Assembly: GCA_022414725.1 (NCBI GenBank)
Contig: CM039467.1
Coordinates: forward strand, 11,297,744-11,361,743
DNA from: Microglena sp. YARC
Lineage: Eukaryota; Chlorophyta; Chlorophyceae; Chlamydomonadales; Chlamydomonadaceae
DNA length: 64,000 nt
Reading direction: 5' to 3'
The position numbers and the translations under genes were made by a program. The notes beneath the pieces were generated by a model. It was not told the DNA's origin and did no database searches. It saw only the letters and a list, made by a program, of their open reading frames with translations. Of this stretch, positions 18,421 to 28,870 are shown in pieces; the first letter of the stretch is position 1; every line of letters begins with the position of its first letter.

Positions 18421-19560
18421 CCATCTATTCCTCTTCTCAAGACCGCACTCCGCGACCTGAAGTCATACCTCGCGGCGTCCATTTCTTTCTTTCAATCTTT
18501 CCACGCGATGAGCATGTCAGCCATGGAGCTATTCCGGCTCCTTTTCTTCAGAATTATTCCTGCTGTAAACCGTTCTCGATCGGGCGCCATAGCTTGCGCA
18601 GGCGCTGCTTGTTCTACGGTAGCCTCTCTTCCGGGGAATGAGCATGAACGTCTAGCCACTACCGTGGCTATGATGCTCAAGAGTTTTACCCGCACTATTT
18701 TAGAGATTTCCATTCACTATACTACGTGAAGCCACGCACTGAGGACCTCTGGCTGAACTACATGGTGGGGCTATGGAGTGAAGAAGAATTTCAGCTGTCC
18801 ACAGCTGCAGTCTTGTATTGAGCGAGTTCGGCGTCCAATTCGGCATCGGTCATAATCCCACAAGCCTTCCGTCGCCATGTTGCAGAGCGATGAAAGACGA
18901 AAAAGAAAAGTAGAGTGAAGAAGGGGCGTCGAATGGAGAAGAAATTGTTAGAATGTCCCAGATTCTGTCTTGCTCGAAGATGATCTGTGATCCAAAAGTT
19001 CGGAAACTCCTGGCTAATGAAACTAGCAGGTCGGTTGAAGAAAGCAATACGCGTCAGTTGCGCGACCGTCGCCGGATCAATGCCGGACTGTGCCGGAAGG
19101 AGCCGGATATTTTGCGACCCATCCAGAGCCATCCAATCCACACCTCGGTCGAGGGCCTGGATGGATTTTGGCTTTTGGATGGGTCGTCTGGATGGGTATT
19201 TCGTAAGTACATCCGTACAAATACGAACCATCAAAAACCCCTATGGGAAGGTGAACACTGGATGGGTCGTCGGTTATCCGTACTCAACGACCCATCCAGA
19301 CCCATCCTGCCCCAATGGGAATCCACCCTGGGTAGGACGTGGTGTTATCGACACCGGTTCGTAAGCTCGAGGTTGGCAACGTGGCTAGAACCAGACACGT
19401 TTCACACGGTTGACGGCCACCGTGAGGACCGAAACGCTCCCGACGGGGTTCGAACCCGGCATCTCCTTCGATCAAGGTCGAATACTTTACCATTGAGCCA
19501 CTCAAATCCGGATCAGGGAATCGTGTTTGAACTTGGTTACATAGCTTAAGCCAGAAATTT
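18421..19560. other. Region right of the family A element: inverted-repeat arm and tRNA-like segment
   Basis: 18426-19125 shows no recognisable gene. 19130-19345 is the right arm of the ggatgggt inverted pair. 19432-19510 is tRNA-like on the minus strand. Confidence 0.5.
19432..19510 (-). other. tRNA-like segment with A- and B-box (possible SINE head or tRNA relic)
   Basis: On the minus strand, tggctcaatgg (complement of 19490-19500) fits a Pol III A box and gggttcgaaccc (19446-19457) a B box at tRNA-like spacing. The expected seven-base acceptor stem does not pair and the anticodon arm would have an irregular loop, so a functional tRNA is unlikely. Confidence 0.5.
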
Positions 19561-19593
19561 GCCTCATCCCCTTCGTCGGCGGTAAAAATAGAT

Positions 19594-19641
19594 AAGGCGG
19601 CCTTAACACTCCCTTTAGATAGGGAGTGTTAAGGCCGCCTT
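19594..19641. repeat. Perfect 21-bp stem, 6-base loop hairpin followed by a T run
   Basis: 19594-19614 (aaggcggccttaacactccct) pairs base for base with 19621-19641 across ttagat, followed by ttttag. It resembles an intrinsic terminator in shape, but its context is eukaryotic. Its origin is unknown. Confidence 0.92.
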
Positions 19642-20130
19642 TTTAGAGCTCTATGCCTCTCTCCTTGTTTGTTTGGTGATTTTCCTGTGCCTTTTGTCCT
19701 TCACGTCTTCTTGTAGAATCTCGCTTTTTAGGCCTCGGCAACCCTCAGCCCTTCTACTATATACACTTTATTCGCTAGTTTCTCTATGCCTTGGTAGTTC
19801 GCATTGCTTGTTGTCAAGCCTTTTATTTGCTCTTTCGTACGCTTTTTTGGAGGTCACCTCCTGGACCAGGTTCTGAGGGGTATGTTGCCCAAACCCCCTC
19901 TGTTATAAAACTGTCCAGCTGCCTCGGCGCTGTTCAGTCTCGGCATTGATTTTTGCTGAGTATGTAACTATATCCTCTCTAAAAATAAATTTACCTGAAA
20001 AATGTAATTGCGACGCCCCCCTGTGCGATACCAGGGGGCTAACTAAGTGGGTTAGAGTGTTACACAGTTTAAAGACGTGTCCAGGTCAGGGCCATACAAT
20101 GAAGGATTTACAGTGGTCTGCCCAGTGCTG
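19642..20130. other. No gene recognised
   Basis: T/C-rich sequence with short open frames. I see nothing in it apart from the (a)cttggtta-cat motif copies at its borders. Confidence 0.4.
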
Positions 20131-20440
20131 GTAGATCTTGAACTTGGCTACACGGCTCCAGCAGTTTCGGAGCATGGTTGTTCAGGAGGACCCCCAGCAC
20201 TGCGTCCTGAGACGGAACCGACCCATAGCCTGCGTCCTGTGAAGCAACCAACCTACCTACGGAAGCTGCATCTGCGACGCAACGGACCCCCCTTACATTG
20301 CGTCTCAGGACGCAACGGACCCTTCAACGTTGCGTCTGCGAAGCAGGACGCAGCATCCTGAACAAAAAACGCAGCATCCTGACGCAGCATCCTGACGCAG
20401 CATCCTGACGCAGCATCCTGAACAAAAACCTTTAAGGCTG
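20130..20440. repeat. Dispersed gcgtcctg/gacgcaac repeat copy with short tandem tail
   Basis: Contains caggaggacccccagcactgcgt, gcctgcgtcctg, tgcgacgcaacggacc and, at 20345-20425, five tandem copies of gacgcagcatcctga. It is inverted relative to the 12530-12860 copy. Confidence 0.75.
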
Positions 20441-20579
20441 CTCGCCGTCTCCGGCATAAACACCAACACTTGAAACTTTATTACCTAAATATTATTGATC
20501 CGATCTCTTCATTTGGCACTGTTTTGTGTAAGAGGTCCTCCTTTCAATGCAAAAACATTATCCAGAAACTAAAAAACTA

Positions 20580-20725
20580 GGCAGAACTTGGTTACATGGC
20601 TCCGGTCTGCAAGGCTACTCGCTGAGTCGCTGTCTTCAGCAGTGGCTGCAAGAGCTAGACTTGTATTTGGTTACATGGCTCCAGCCAACAAATTGGCTGC
20701 TCGTCGTCTTAGGCAGTGAAGTTAA
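20580..20725 (+). repeat. Two copies of dispersed motif acttggttacatggctcc(ag)
   Basis: Copies at about 20587 and 20668; the latter continues agccaacaaattggctgctcg-cgtctt-ggcagt. The same ~60-bp unit recurs near 52850-52900, 53195-53250 and, in part, 19530 and 20140. It includes a short inverted repeat (cagcca/tggctg). Confidence 0.8.
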
Positions 20726-21029
20726 TTACCAGAGAAAATGTCAACGTTATCAAAACAATCAAAAATCGAAGCATTCGAATCCAAATATGCTTGATCCAAT
20801 CTCTTCATACATTCATGGATAAACAGAGGTAGCAACGCACTACCGGAACTTTCCACTTCTGAATTGCACATCAGATAATGTAGAGAAATCATTTTGCTCT
20901 CAGGTTGGGAAATCAGGTTCTGATACTTTCCTCTTGAATTCAGTAAGGCTTTGTCACTCGTCAGTACATTCAAAAACCACTTTTTCCATGATGTTCATCT
21001 TAGGCAGAAAAGGAACCAACTAGGGAGTG

Positions 21030-21475
21030 CGAGGCTCATAAAGGCAAGCAATGTATGTTTATTACAGTCCAGGCATGCACACCAGGGTGCTTCAGGAGGA
21101 CCCCCAGCTCTGATGCATGAGACACAACCAATTGTATAGCCTGCGTCCTGCGACGCAACGGACCCTTCCTTCTGGTCAACGGACCCCCCGGGGACCCCCC
21201 CCACGTTGTGTCCTGCAAAGCATGTATGCAACGGACCTTTTGGCGTTGCGTCTGCGACGGAGGACGCAACCAACTAAACAACTCTGATGCAGACCAAGGT
21301 ACCGGTAGGTCCTACAAAGCGCGTGCTTTTTAAGCCCCACTGAGCGTTTCGCTCAGTTTTTCAACCTCCTGTGGGCGCAGCGCACAGTTTGTGTGCTTTT
21401 TGCGCTACAAATAGCTGACCAATTTGACGTTTGTGGGCTTTAAGCGCTGCCCAATTTGACAAAACGTAGTTCCCT
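21030..21475. repeat. Dispersed gcgtc repeat plus agcgc block, inverse order to 12290-12860
   Basis: 21080-21290 carries aggaggacccccagctctg, gcctgcgtcctgcgacgcaac and cgttgcgtctgcgacggagg. 21318-21470 carries aagcgcgtgctttttaagcc and tttaagcgctgccc. Together it looks like an inverted copy of the 12290-12860 unit. Confidence 0.72.
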
Positions 21476-21865
21476 TGTACCGGTAGCCACCAAACAGGGA
21501 ATGAGGGCAAGGGACAATTGTCATGTTTCCAGGATTTCTGTTTTTTTACTCCCGCCAGGTCTGTTCATCTTAAAATTGCTATGAGAATATAAAAAAGTCT
21601 GGGCATATTTGATGATGTCAAATGTGTATGTGAAATGTGCAACACTAGTTGTCAAGTCTGGACAAATGTGATGCAAATAAAAAAAGGCTTGCAATGCTAG
21701 ATCCGACCATGACTGGGCGTGCAGCCTTGCAGGCGAAATGGTTAAAGTGGAGTGTGGACCAGACTAGCAAATGAAGACCTTGAAGGAATCTCTTGTATTG
21801 AGGTCTGTTATTTTGCTTTGCGTTGCTTTCCTTTGCTTTGCTTTGGCCCTCTCTCTAGCTTAACT
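21476..21865. other. No gene recognised
   Basis: Single-copy-looking AT-richer stretch with short frames only; I see nothing in it. Confidence 0.4.
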
Positions 21866-22150
21866 TGTTACCCCCTGTACTGCTCAGGTTAGCTTAGCTT
21901 GCTACCCCCTGTACTGCTCGGCTTAGCTAAGCTTGCTACCTTCTGTACTGCTCAGCTTGGCTTAGCTTGCTACCCCCTGTACTGCTCAGCTTAGCTTAGC
22001 ATGCTACCCCCTGTATTGCTCATATAAGCCTAGCTTGCTACCCCCTGTACTGCTCAGCTTAGCTTAGATTGCTACCCCCTTTACTGCTCAGCTTAGCTTA
22101 GCTTGCTACCCCCTTTACTGCTCAGCTTAGCATAGCTTGCTATCCCTGTA
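21866..22150 (+). repeat. ~35-bp tandem repeat (gcttagcttgctaccccctgtactgctca)
   Basis: About eight units with small changes (cctgtact/cctttact; cttagcttag/cttggcttag). Confidence 0.93.
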
Positions 22151-23034
22151 ACCCCTGTGCTGCTTGGGCCCCACGGACCGGCATGCAGTGTACATGAGGT
22201 GGATGTGCGTGTGTGGTGTATGTGTTGCTGTGGTGCATGTGTTTTTGTGGTGTATGTTTGTGTGAGCGTGTGTCGTATTTGCGTGATGCATGTGTTTGTG
22301 TAAGAGAGGTGTGTGGTTTTTGGATGGTGTGTGGTATGTGTGCGTGTGTGCGTGGTGTGTGTGCGTGTGTATGCATGTACAACATCAGGGCACTTGGAAA
22401 GCCCTACTCACCTGAAAATGGTGTAGTACACCAGCCTGTGTCTGGAAGCTCATGCCCTTGGCATACAACTCCCTTGCTAGCTCCAGGACAGGCAAGGACC
22501 AGCCAAAGTTGTTTTGTTTCGGCCAGAAGCACTTACAGATAAACAGCAACATACTGAGGGAAGTTCAGCCGGAGTTCTCTGCTTTATCTCCTTTAGCAGT
22601 GCCAAACAATAGTCACAACCAACTGCCTTACATGTATTGCCTGACTCCAAGACATGCAGGCGATTTTTCACTGAGGGGGATTTAACCTCGCTGTCCAATC
22701 ACCCATTAAGTGTTCGTGGAAGAACTCTGCAGGCATGGGCGCAAGCAAACGAGCGATTTGGTTTTGCAAGCGCGCCTGAAAAAACAGGGTTGAGCGAAAC
22801 AAGACGATATGAGACACGACCAGACGCGACGACGGGAAGACAGGCACCAAGCAAGCACGCAGCAGCCAAAATAAAGGAAAGGAAAGCGCAGCGTATGCGT
22901 GCTATTTTACTGCCTCTCATGAGAAAGGAAGCAGCAAACTAGCTCGACCCTGGTGACATTCAGAGCTAAAGAAAGGAAAGAAGACTAGGCTAGACTAGCG
23001 TGGCTTTAGGAAGCGGTACGTGGTAAGAAAGAAG
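22151..23034. other. GT-rich tract and unassigned sequence
   Basis: 22195-22380 is gtgtgtatg-type simple sequence. 22390-23034 has an open frame of about 100 codons (22637-22942, +), rich in Arg/Ala/Lys, that I do not recognise. It lacks supporting splice or family evidence, so it is not called as a gene. Confidence 0.4.
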
Positions 23035-23045
23035 GAACACACGCA

Positions 23046-23339
23046 CGTCGGCGTGGCTTTATCACGTTTCACAGTTATGATGACATCCTGCGAAACGCTA
23101 AGCACTCGGAACCAGGGCTTGGGTAAACCTCCGACACGCACGAACTTGCACGAACTTGCACGAACTTGCCGGCCAGAAGGTAGTTCCAGCCTGCCAGCCT
23201 GTTCCATCGCCGCGGTGAAAAAACCCTCGGGAAACCTCGTCTGAAACCATTTCCCCCCCAGTTTTGCGAATTCAGAGTTATTCGCGCATCTGTTCTGACA
23301 CAAAAGCTTGCTTTCTCGTCCTGGTCCTAGAAATGCCTT
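23046..23339. repeat. Segment X: empty-site paralogue of the family A insertion target
   Basis: Inverted, near-identical to 27741-28012 plus 33971-33990, i.e. the sequence into which the 28013-33970 element inserted. It contains three tandem cacgaacttg units; the other copy has four. Here ttatcacgtttcacagttat is uninterrupted. Confidence 0.9.
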
Positions 23340-23626
23340 CATTTGCTCAACAGTTTTCGCCTTATTCCGAGCAAGTCGCAGGTCTGGTTCTAGAGATGCA
23401 TATTGAACAGGCTGTCACCTCCGGCAGCGGCTCCTACTCCTTGTTCGAATTCAGCTCCTGCCCCACACCTGGAAGATAAGCCGCAAACGGATTAAAACGC
23501 ACGGCCATATTCGACCTGGTCGACTCCGCCGAGGCTAACATCTGCACCAGAGGCTGCTCCTACTTGATCTTCTATTGAATCCAAAGAAGAAACAGCTGCA
23601 GCTTGCTCGTGCATGGCATTTTCGAC

Positions 23627-23923
23627 TGTGGTGGATAACGATCCTCCCACTGAGTTGCCACGCGGTGGTGACGACTTTCCGACAGATGACGAACGACTTC
23701 TGTAGGCAGTTGAAACCGAGCGAATTGACCTACTGATCAGTGTCTGATCAAGCCTACTCGGGAATACCTAAAACGAGGGTTCCATTAGGGTCTAGACGCG
23801 CTGGAAGCGGGAAGGGAGTCTTAAGCCGTGCTTCTGACTCTTAGGGCCGTCTAAACTCCTGAGATCATTTCTTAGGCTTCCAGTTACAAGACACTCCGTG
23901 TTACAAGGTATTCATATACCACA
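23627..23923 (+). repeat. 5' LTR of the 23627-27676 element
   Basis: 297 bp, TG...CA. Preceded by the tcgac target duplication. Confidence 0.92.
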
Positions 23924-24014
23924 AATTGGTTTCTTGAGCCTGGTCGCGCTTTCAAACGCGCCACTTTCTTTACTCCCCACCCCCGACGTCCCCTCGAGCC
24001 CACCATCACCGAGT

Positions 24015-24835
24015 ATGGCCTCTTCTTCAGCCCAAGCTGCTGCGGCTCCACCTTCTGAGGTCCCGGATGTTGACGACATGGACACGAGGAGCTCGTCCAG
24101 CAAGTCAAGGCTTGGGAGCTGCACGAGCTCTCCAAGGAGAAAAGAAAAGGCGCTGGAGGGCCGGCACCTTCGCTCCCGACCTTTCAGCTACTGAGAAGGA
24201 GCTGAAGGAAGCGCGGATGGACTGTCAAAAGTCAATGGCAAGAAGGTCGCCACAAGGCCTGACTCCACGCCTTGGCAAGGCTGCCGCGCACGTTGCCCTC
24301 GTGGAGAAGGACAGGGTTATCGCTAGCCTCGAACATCTTCACCATCACGAGGCCGAGGCCACCGATCCAAGCACCTTGAGGAGATGGCTCGGCTCCAAAT
24401 GCGAATGAGGATGCACCCGAACAGGAGACACTTCGAGTTTCCGCTCTCCTGAAGGCCCAGCAAACGCCCCCGCTGGACCACCTGAGGGCTGCTGCTGGAT
24501 CGCCTGCAACGCCCCCCGCCCCGCTGGACACACCGGATGGCCCGCTGCTGGATCGCCTGCAACGCCCCCGCCCCGCTGGACAACCCGCGGCCCCCCACAG
24601 CTGGACTGCCTGCGGGCCCCCCTGCTGATGGATCGCTGCTGCTGGCCAGCCGCTGCTGAAGCGCCGCTGAAGGACCGCCGCTGTTGGCCCTCCCGCTGGA
24701 AACTCATTCGGACGCTTTAATGGCTCTACGTGCCCAGATTGAGCTGCTGGAGGCCAAGGCCAAAGTGGCTGAGCTACAAGCTGCGGCAGCTAAGGTAGAG
24801 TCACATGTTTTGCCCTTGTCCCGAGGCCCTTAGTT
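24015..24835 (+). pseudogene. Family B gag-like region, frameshifted
   Basis: An ATG at 24015 opens MASSSAQAAAAPPSEVPDVD. The frame breaks within ~180 bases and continues in other frames with charged, Ala/Glu/Lys-rich segments. 24440-24680 has repeated cgctggatcgcctgcaacgcc-type Pro-rich sequence. The position after the 5' LTR supports gag; no capsid core was recognised. Confidence 0.5.
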
Positions 24836-24984
24836 GGCAAGTATGAATGTCCATCCTTTGGACTGGGGTAGAAGATAAGAAGCTCCCAGGTGTAGGATTT
24901 GGTGGAAGTTGCTAGAGTCATATTGCACGTTGCACCATATGTTTAGTACCATCCAACATACCAAACTTCTTTGGTGGGGTAGCT

Positions 24985-25500
24985 GCGCGAAGTTGGAATT
25001 TAACGTAATAGCGTACCACAACATACGGTTACATGATTCAGACGTCCCGAAAACTGCGTTCATAACCCCGATGGGACTCTATGAATTCAAGGTTCTCCCT
25101 TTTGGGCTAGCAAATGCACCCTCGGCCTTTACAAAAGTCATGAACACCGTGTTCAGAGATTTAATTGGCAAATTCGTCGTCGTTTACTTGGATGATATTC
25201 TCATCTACAGTAGTAATGATGAAGAACACGAAAAACACAATTCGAATTGTGTTTACAACGTCTTGAAAATAACACCTTCTTTCTTAAACGAGAAAAGTGT
25301 TTCTTCTATAGACCGGAAAGTCAAATACCTAGGGCCATGTGCTCTCCGGTGAAGGCGTCCGAGTCAACGAAACGAAGGTGAAAGCAGTTGCAGATTGGCC
25401 CACACCTACCTCCTCGAAGGAAGTTCAGCAGTTCCTGGGACTCTCTAACTTTTTCAGAAAGTTTTATCCAAGGTTACTTCTACGCTCGCAGCCCCTCTAA
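24985..25500 (+). pseudogene. Family B reverse transcriptase fragment
   Basis: It encodes [39 protein letters not shown] and the catalytic [10 protein letters not shown], then loses frame near 25235. Downstream pieces (KYLG near 25320; AVADWPTPTSSKEVQQFLGL near 25385-25445) lie in other frames. The N-terminal palm before AYHNI is missing or scrambled. Confidence 0.88.
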
Positions 25501-25639
25501 TCCAGATTTCGAATCTAACAGACAGGCCAGCAACCGATTTCATCGAAATTGAAACCGCCAGGACTGACAAAATCACCGAGGTGACACCAAGTCGACACCA
25601 CTCGGAAAACGACAGGCAGGGGCTCAAGGGACCTGCATT

Positions 25640-26110
25640 TCAAAATGTCTGGACCCAAGCCTGCCAGGAGGCATTCCTCGGCATCAATAAAAGTCTTACG
25701 AAGGCTCCTTTTGCTTGCACACCCTGACCCAGCAAAGGACTATCGGCGCGGTACCGATGCTTCTGTCGTTGGGTACAGGGGGCGTTCTCATGCAAGATGG
25801 GCGAACCCATCGCAGTACCACTCTCACAAATTCTCAAAGCGCTTGAACGAAACTACTCCACGGGCGGAGCGAAGAATTACTCGCAGTGTACTTGGCCTTG
25901 AAAGAATGGCGATGCTACCTCGAAGGTTGGCACTGGCAAGTTCGAACTTGACACCGACCACGAACCCTCGTCTTACTTGCAAATCAGCCCATGCGAAGCA
26001 GAAAGGCAGGCACGATATCTTGAGTTTTTCTCGCGCCTTCACGAACATGAGTGGGCTCATATCGCGGGCCGTACTAACGTAGCTGACCCTCTGAGTAGGA
26101 ATCCAGCCTT
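25640..26110 (+). pseudogene. Family B RNase H region, frameshifted
   Basis: Pieces matching LLLAHPDPAKDYR, TDAS, YHSHKFSK, and the RLHEHEWAHIAGRTNVADPL-like end are in shifting frames. The order matches the intact copy at 28707-30535 on the other strand. Confidence 0.7.
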
Positions 26111-26389
26111 CTCAGAGCTACGGCTTTGTTCATTCAGAGGCTGTCGCAAATGACCCACTCCACATGCGCGAAATAGCCCCAGATATTCTGCATGGTTACA
26201 CGGAAGACTTTGGTTCGATAATCCGCACAATACAAGTACCTCTCCAAACGGCAGATGGTTTCTGGGCTGGCACCGGCAAATCCATAACGAGCAGCATCTG
26301 AGTCCGCAGATCGTTGTACCAAATGGTAATTCGCCCTCAAAGCTCGGATTTTGTTTTGCTTTCCACGATACCCAACGAAGTGGACATGG

Positions 26390-26730
26390 TAAGTTTTGGC
26401 AAACACTATTAACTCTGTGCGCTATCCGCCCTGGAATGTCGACTGCATTTCACCCACAAACAGATGGTCAAACAGAACGTATGAACAGTGTTCTCGAAGA
26501 CACTCTTCGCATTTTCCCTCTGCGAATCAGAAAAATTGGGCAGTCTTTTGCCGAATGCACAATTCGCCAATCAAAACTCGTACAACAGAAGCATTCGAGA
26601 TTTCCGTTTCGGTTGCTGTACGGTAGATACCCTCGAGTGGCACTACAACCATCAGATGATGTCATCGCTACGGCACATCAACCAGCCTGTCCTGGGTCGA
26701 GCATATGAATAACGCATATGACACGGCAAT
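26390..26730 (+). pseudogene. Family B integrase core remnant
   Basis: MSTAFHPQTDGQTERMNSVL, the conserved block around the catalytic Glu, is intact in frame. The two upstream Asp blocks are deleted (the sequence jumps from the HDTQRSGHG zinc-binding end at ~26370 to this block). It continues FPFRLLYGRYPRVALQP in another frame. Confidence 0.85.
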
Positions 26731-26739
26731 GGCAGCGCT

Positions 26740-27460
26740 TAAATCGCGAAGGATCGTCAAAAAACGTATGCAGACTTGCACCGTCGACCGGTGAAGTATA
26801 CTCACGGTCAGGAAGTTTTGTTGAACTCGAAGAACATCAAATACTGGCTGGTATGACTCGGAAGCTCATGCCCAGATTCGTTGGTCCCTACGAAATCTCT
26901 CACACTATCCAAAAGAGGGGGGAGACCATTGCAGTGGCTCTATCCCTCCCCGAAGGATGGAAGATTTCATCCAACGTTTCACGTATCTCTTTGTCAAAGA
27001 TACCTATCCGACGGGACTGGGTTTATTAGACCAAATCCGGAATTGTTACGCACATGCGGTGAACCTATCTACGAGATTAGCAACGTTGTTGATCACAAGA
27101 TACAGTCTGGTATGGTGTATTACTATGTACAATGGTTACACTCAGACCATGTTCACTCTTGGGAACTCGAAGAAGAGTTGTTACCTATGTGCTCTGAACA
27201 AATCGATTTGTATTGGAGACAACACCCTTCTCGGGTACGACCCGTGATAGGTGCCAACGACCCGAAACCTAAAACGGTTAAAAACTACTCACAGGGATTA
27301 TGCGACTGTAACCCCTGATGAGTTTCTCATTCGAAAGAGTACTAGACTTCAGGAGAAGGCTAGGGCTAGAGAAGGGGGAATTGTGGTGGATAACGATCCT
27401 CCCACTGAGTTGCTACGTGGTGGTGACGACTTTCCGACAGATGACGAACGACTTCTGTAG
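26740..27460 (+). pseudogene. Family B integrase C-terminus and chromodomain-like end
   Basis: Frames switch through RKLMPRFVGPYEIS, W-ISSNVSRISL and then EPIYEISNVVDHKIQSGMVY, YYVQWLHSDHVHSWELEEEL (chromodomain-like), and finally a tail with TRLQEKARAREGGIVVDNDP that stops at 27460 inside the 3' LTR. Confidence 0.82.
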
Positions 27461-27676
27461 GCAGTTGAAACCGAGCGAATTGACCTACTGATCAGTGTCT
27501 GATCAGCTACTCGGGAATACCTAAAACGAGGGTTCCATTAGGGTCTAGACGCGCTGAAAGCGGGAAGGGAGTCTTAAGCCGTGCTTCTGACTCTTAGGGC
27601 CGTCTAAACTCCTGAGATCATTTCTTAGGCTTCCAGTTACAAGACACTCCGTGTTACAAGGTATTCATATACCACA
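27382..27676 (+). repeat. 3' LTR of the 23627-27676 element
   Basis: 295 bp. Its first ~78 bases are read through by the end of pol (VVDNDPPTELLRGGDDFP). Confidence 0.92.
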
Positions 27677-27740
27677 TCGACCATGCCAATTCCCGAGGTA
27701 AATCCGGAGTTGCTAATAATGTCAAAGTCGCCCTAGGGTG

Positions 27741-28012
27741 GCATTTCTAGGGCCAGGACGAGAAAGCAAGCTTTTCTGTCAGAACAGATGCGCGAATAAC
27801 TCTGAATTCGCAAAACTGGGGGGAAATGGTTTCAGACGAGGTTTCCCGAGTTTTTTTCCACCGCGGCGATGGAACAGGCTGGCAGGCTGGAACTACCTCC
27901 TGGCCGGCAAGTTCGTGCAAGTTCGTGCAAGTTCGTGCAAGTTCGTGCGTGTCGGAGGTTTACCCAAGCCTTGGTTCCGAGTGCTTAGCGTTTCGCAGGA
28001 TGTCATCATAAC
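27741..28012. repeat. Segment X', inverted copy of 23067-23339, interrupted by the next element
   Basis: Matches segment X inverted along ~270 bp, with four cgtgcaagtt units. It ends in ataac, the target duplication of the 28013-33970 element; the continuation of X resumes at 33971. Confidence 0.9.
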
Positions 28013-28363
28013 TGTAACGTCTGAAAGACGTCTTAGCTTGATATAAAGTATCAGGAGAGAAAGGAATTGAACCTCTCTGTTTTCTGGCCTCAGACACTCA
28101 AGCTCGGCTTAAGTACCCTACATTCTCCCGCGGTTCAGCGAATAAACCCGTTGATGCTTCTGGACATTCGCATATCATTAAGCCGTTGCTGGAGATGCGA
28201 ATATCCCGAGTCGCGGACGTAGGGCGAGCGAAGGGCGCGTTGACCGAGGGCGCGGACCAGTTTAACGGTTGTAACCGTCTAGACAGGTCCCGTCAGCTCC
28301 CCTTCCTCGGGGAAGTCATCGCCACCTCGAGGTAGCGCAGGTGACGGATCGTTATCTGTCACA
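28013..28363 (-). repeat. 3' LTR of the 28013-33970 element
   Basis: 351 bp. The pol frame ends inside it at 28279. Confidence 0.93.
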
Positions 28364-28870
28364 TTTCCCCCCTCTCTAGCTCGTGTGCTTGTTCGTTGGA
28401 CGTACTCGTCAGGGGTTTCTGTCGAGGCCTCGCGACGAGTGCGGGGGCGGACCGGCGCGTGCGGATCAGGGACGGATGGGAGATCGATAGGTCGTGAGCG
28501 GTCGGGATTTTGGCGCCAGTACATGTCGATGTCGGTGGCACAGGGACCTGCAAGGTCGGATTCGAGTTCCCACGTATGGACGTGATCAGAGTGCAGCCAC
28601 TGAACGTAGTAGCGGAGGATTCCAGATTCGATTTTGTGGTCGACCACTTTTCCGATTTCATAGACTGGCTCGTCAGTAGTCCGGAAATGATCGGAGTTCG
28701 GGCGGATCATCGGGGATCCATCGGGGACGTAAGCCTTGAGTAAGGACACGTGAAACGTGGGATGAATACGCCATCCAACGGGAAGGTCGAGGGTAGCAGC
28801 GAGGGTTTCACCGTGCTTATCGTAGACACGAGTGACGGAGAACGGTCCACGAAACGAGGGAGGAGCTTGC
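28279..28870 (-). CDS. pol: Pol C-terminus with chromodomain-like module
   Basis: GPFSVTRVYDKHGETLAATL, WRIHPTFHVSLLKAYVPDG, then EPVYEIGKVVDHKIESGILR and YYVQWLHSDHVHTWELESDL, which is the chromodomain signature that directs chromovirus integration to chromatin marks. The tail RAREGGNVTDNDPSPALPRG crosses the polypurine tract and runs ~85 bases into the 3' LTR before the stop at 28279. Confidence 0.9.

Larger units (their letters stand above)
23627..27676 (+). mobile_element. Ty3/gypsy chromovirus, family B, internally decayed
   Basis: LTRs are 23627-23923 (297 bp) and 27382-27676 (295 bp), starting TGTGGTGGATAACG and ending CATATACCACA, with target duplication tcgac (23622-23626 and 27677-27681). 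Between LTRs I see three substitutions and one two-base indel. The interior runs gag-like, RT, RNase H, integrase, chromodomain in the plus direction, but is broken by many frameshifts and deletions. The polypurine tract agagaagggggaat abuts the 3' LTR. A ttggtttcttgagcctgg tract just inside the 5' LTR may be the primer-binding site. The protein tail resembles family A, but LTR sequences differ. Confidence 0.93.

Noticed and set aside
22637..22942. About 100-codon basic open frame as a gene
   Set aside because: No recognisable domain, overlapping frames on the other strand, repeat-rich surroundings.
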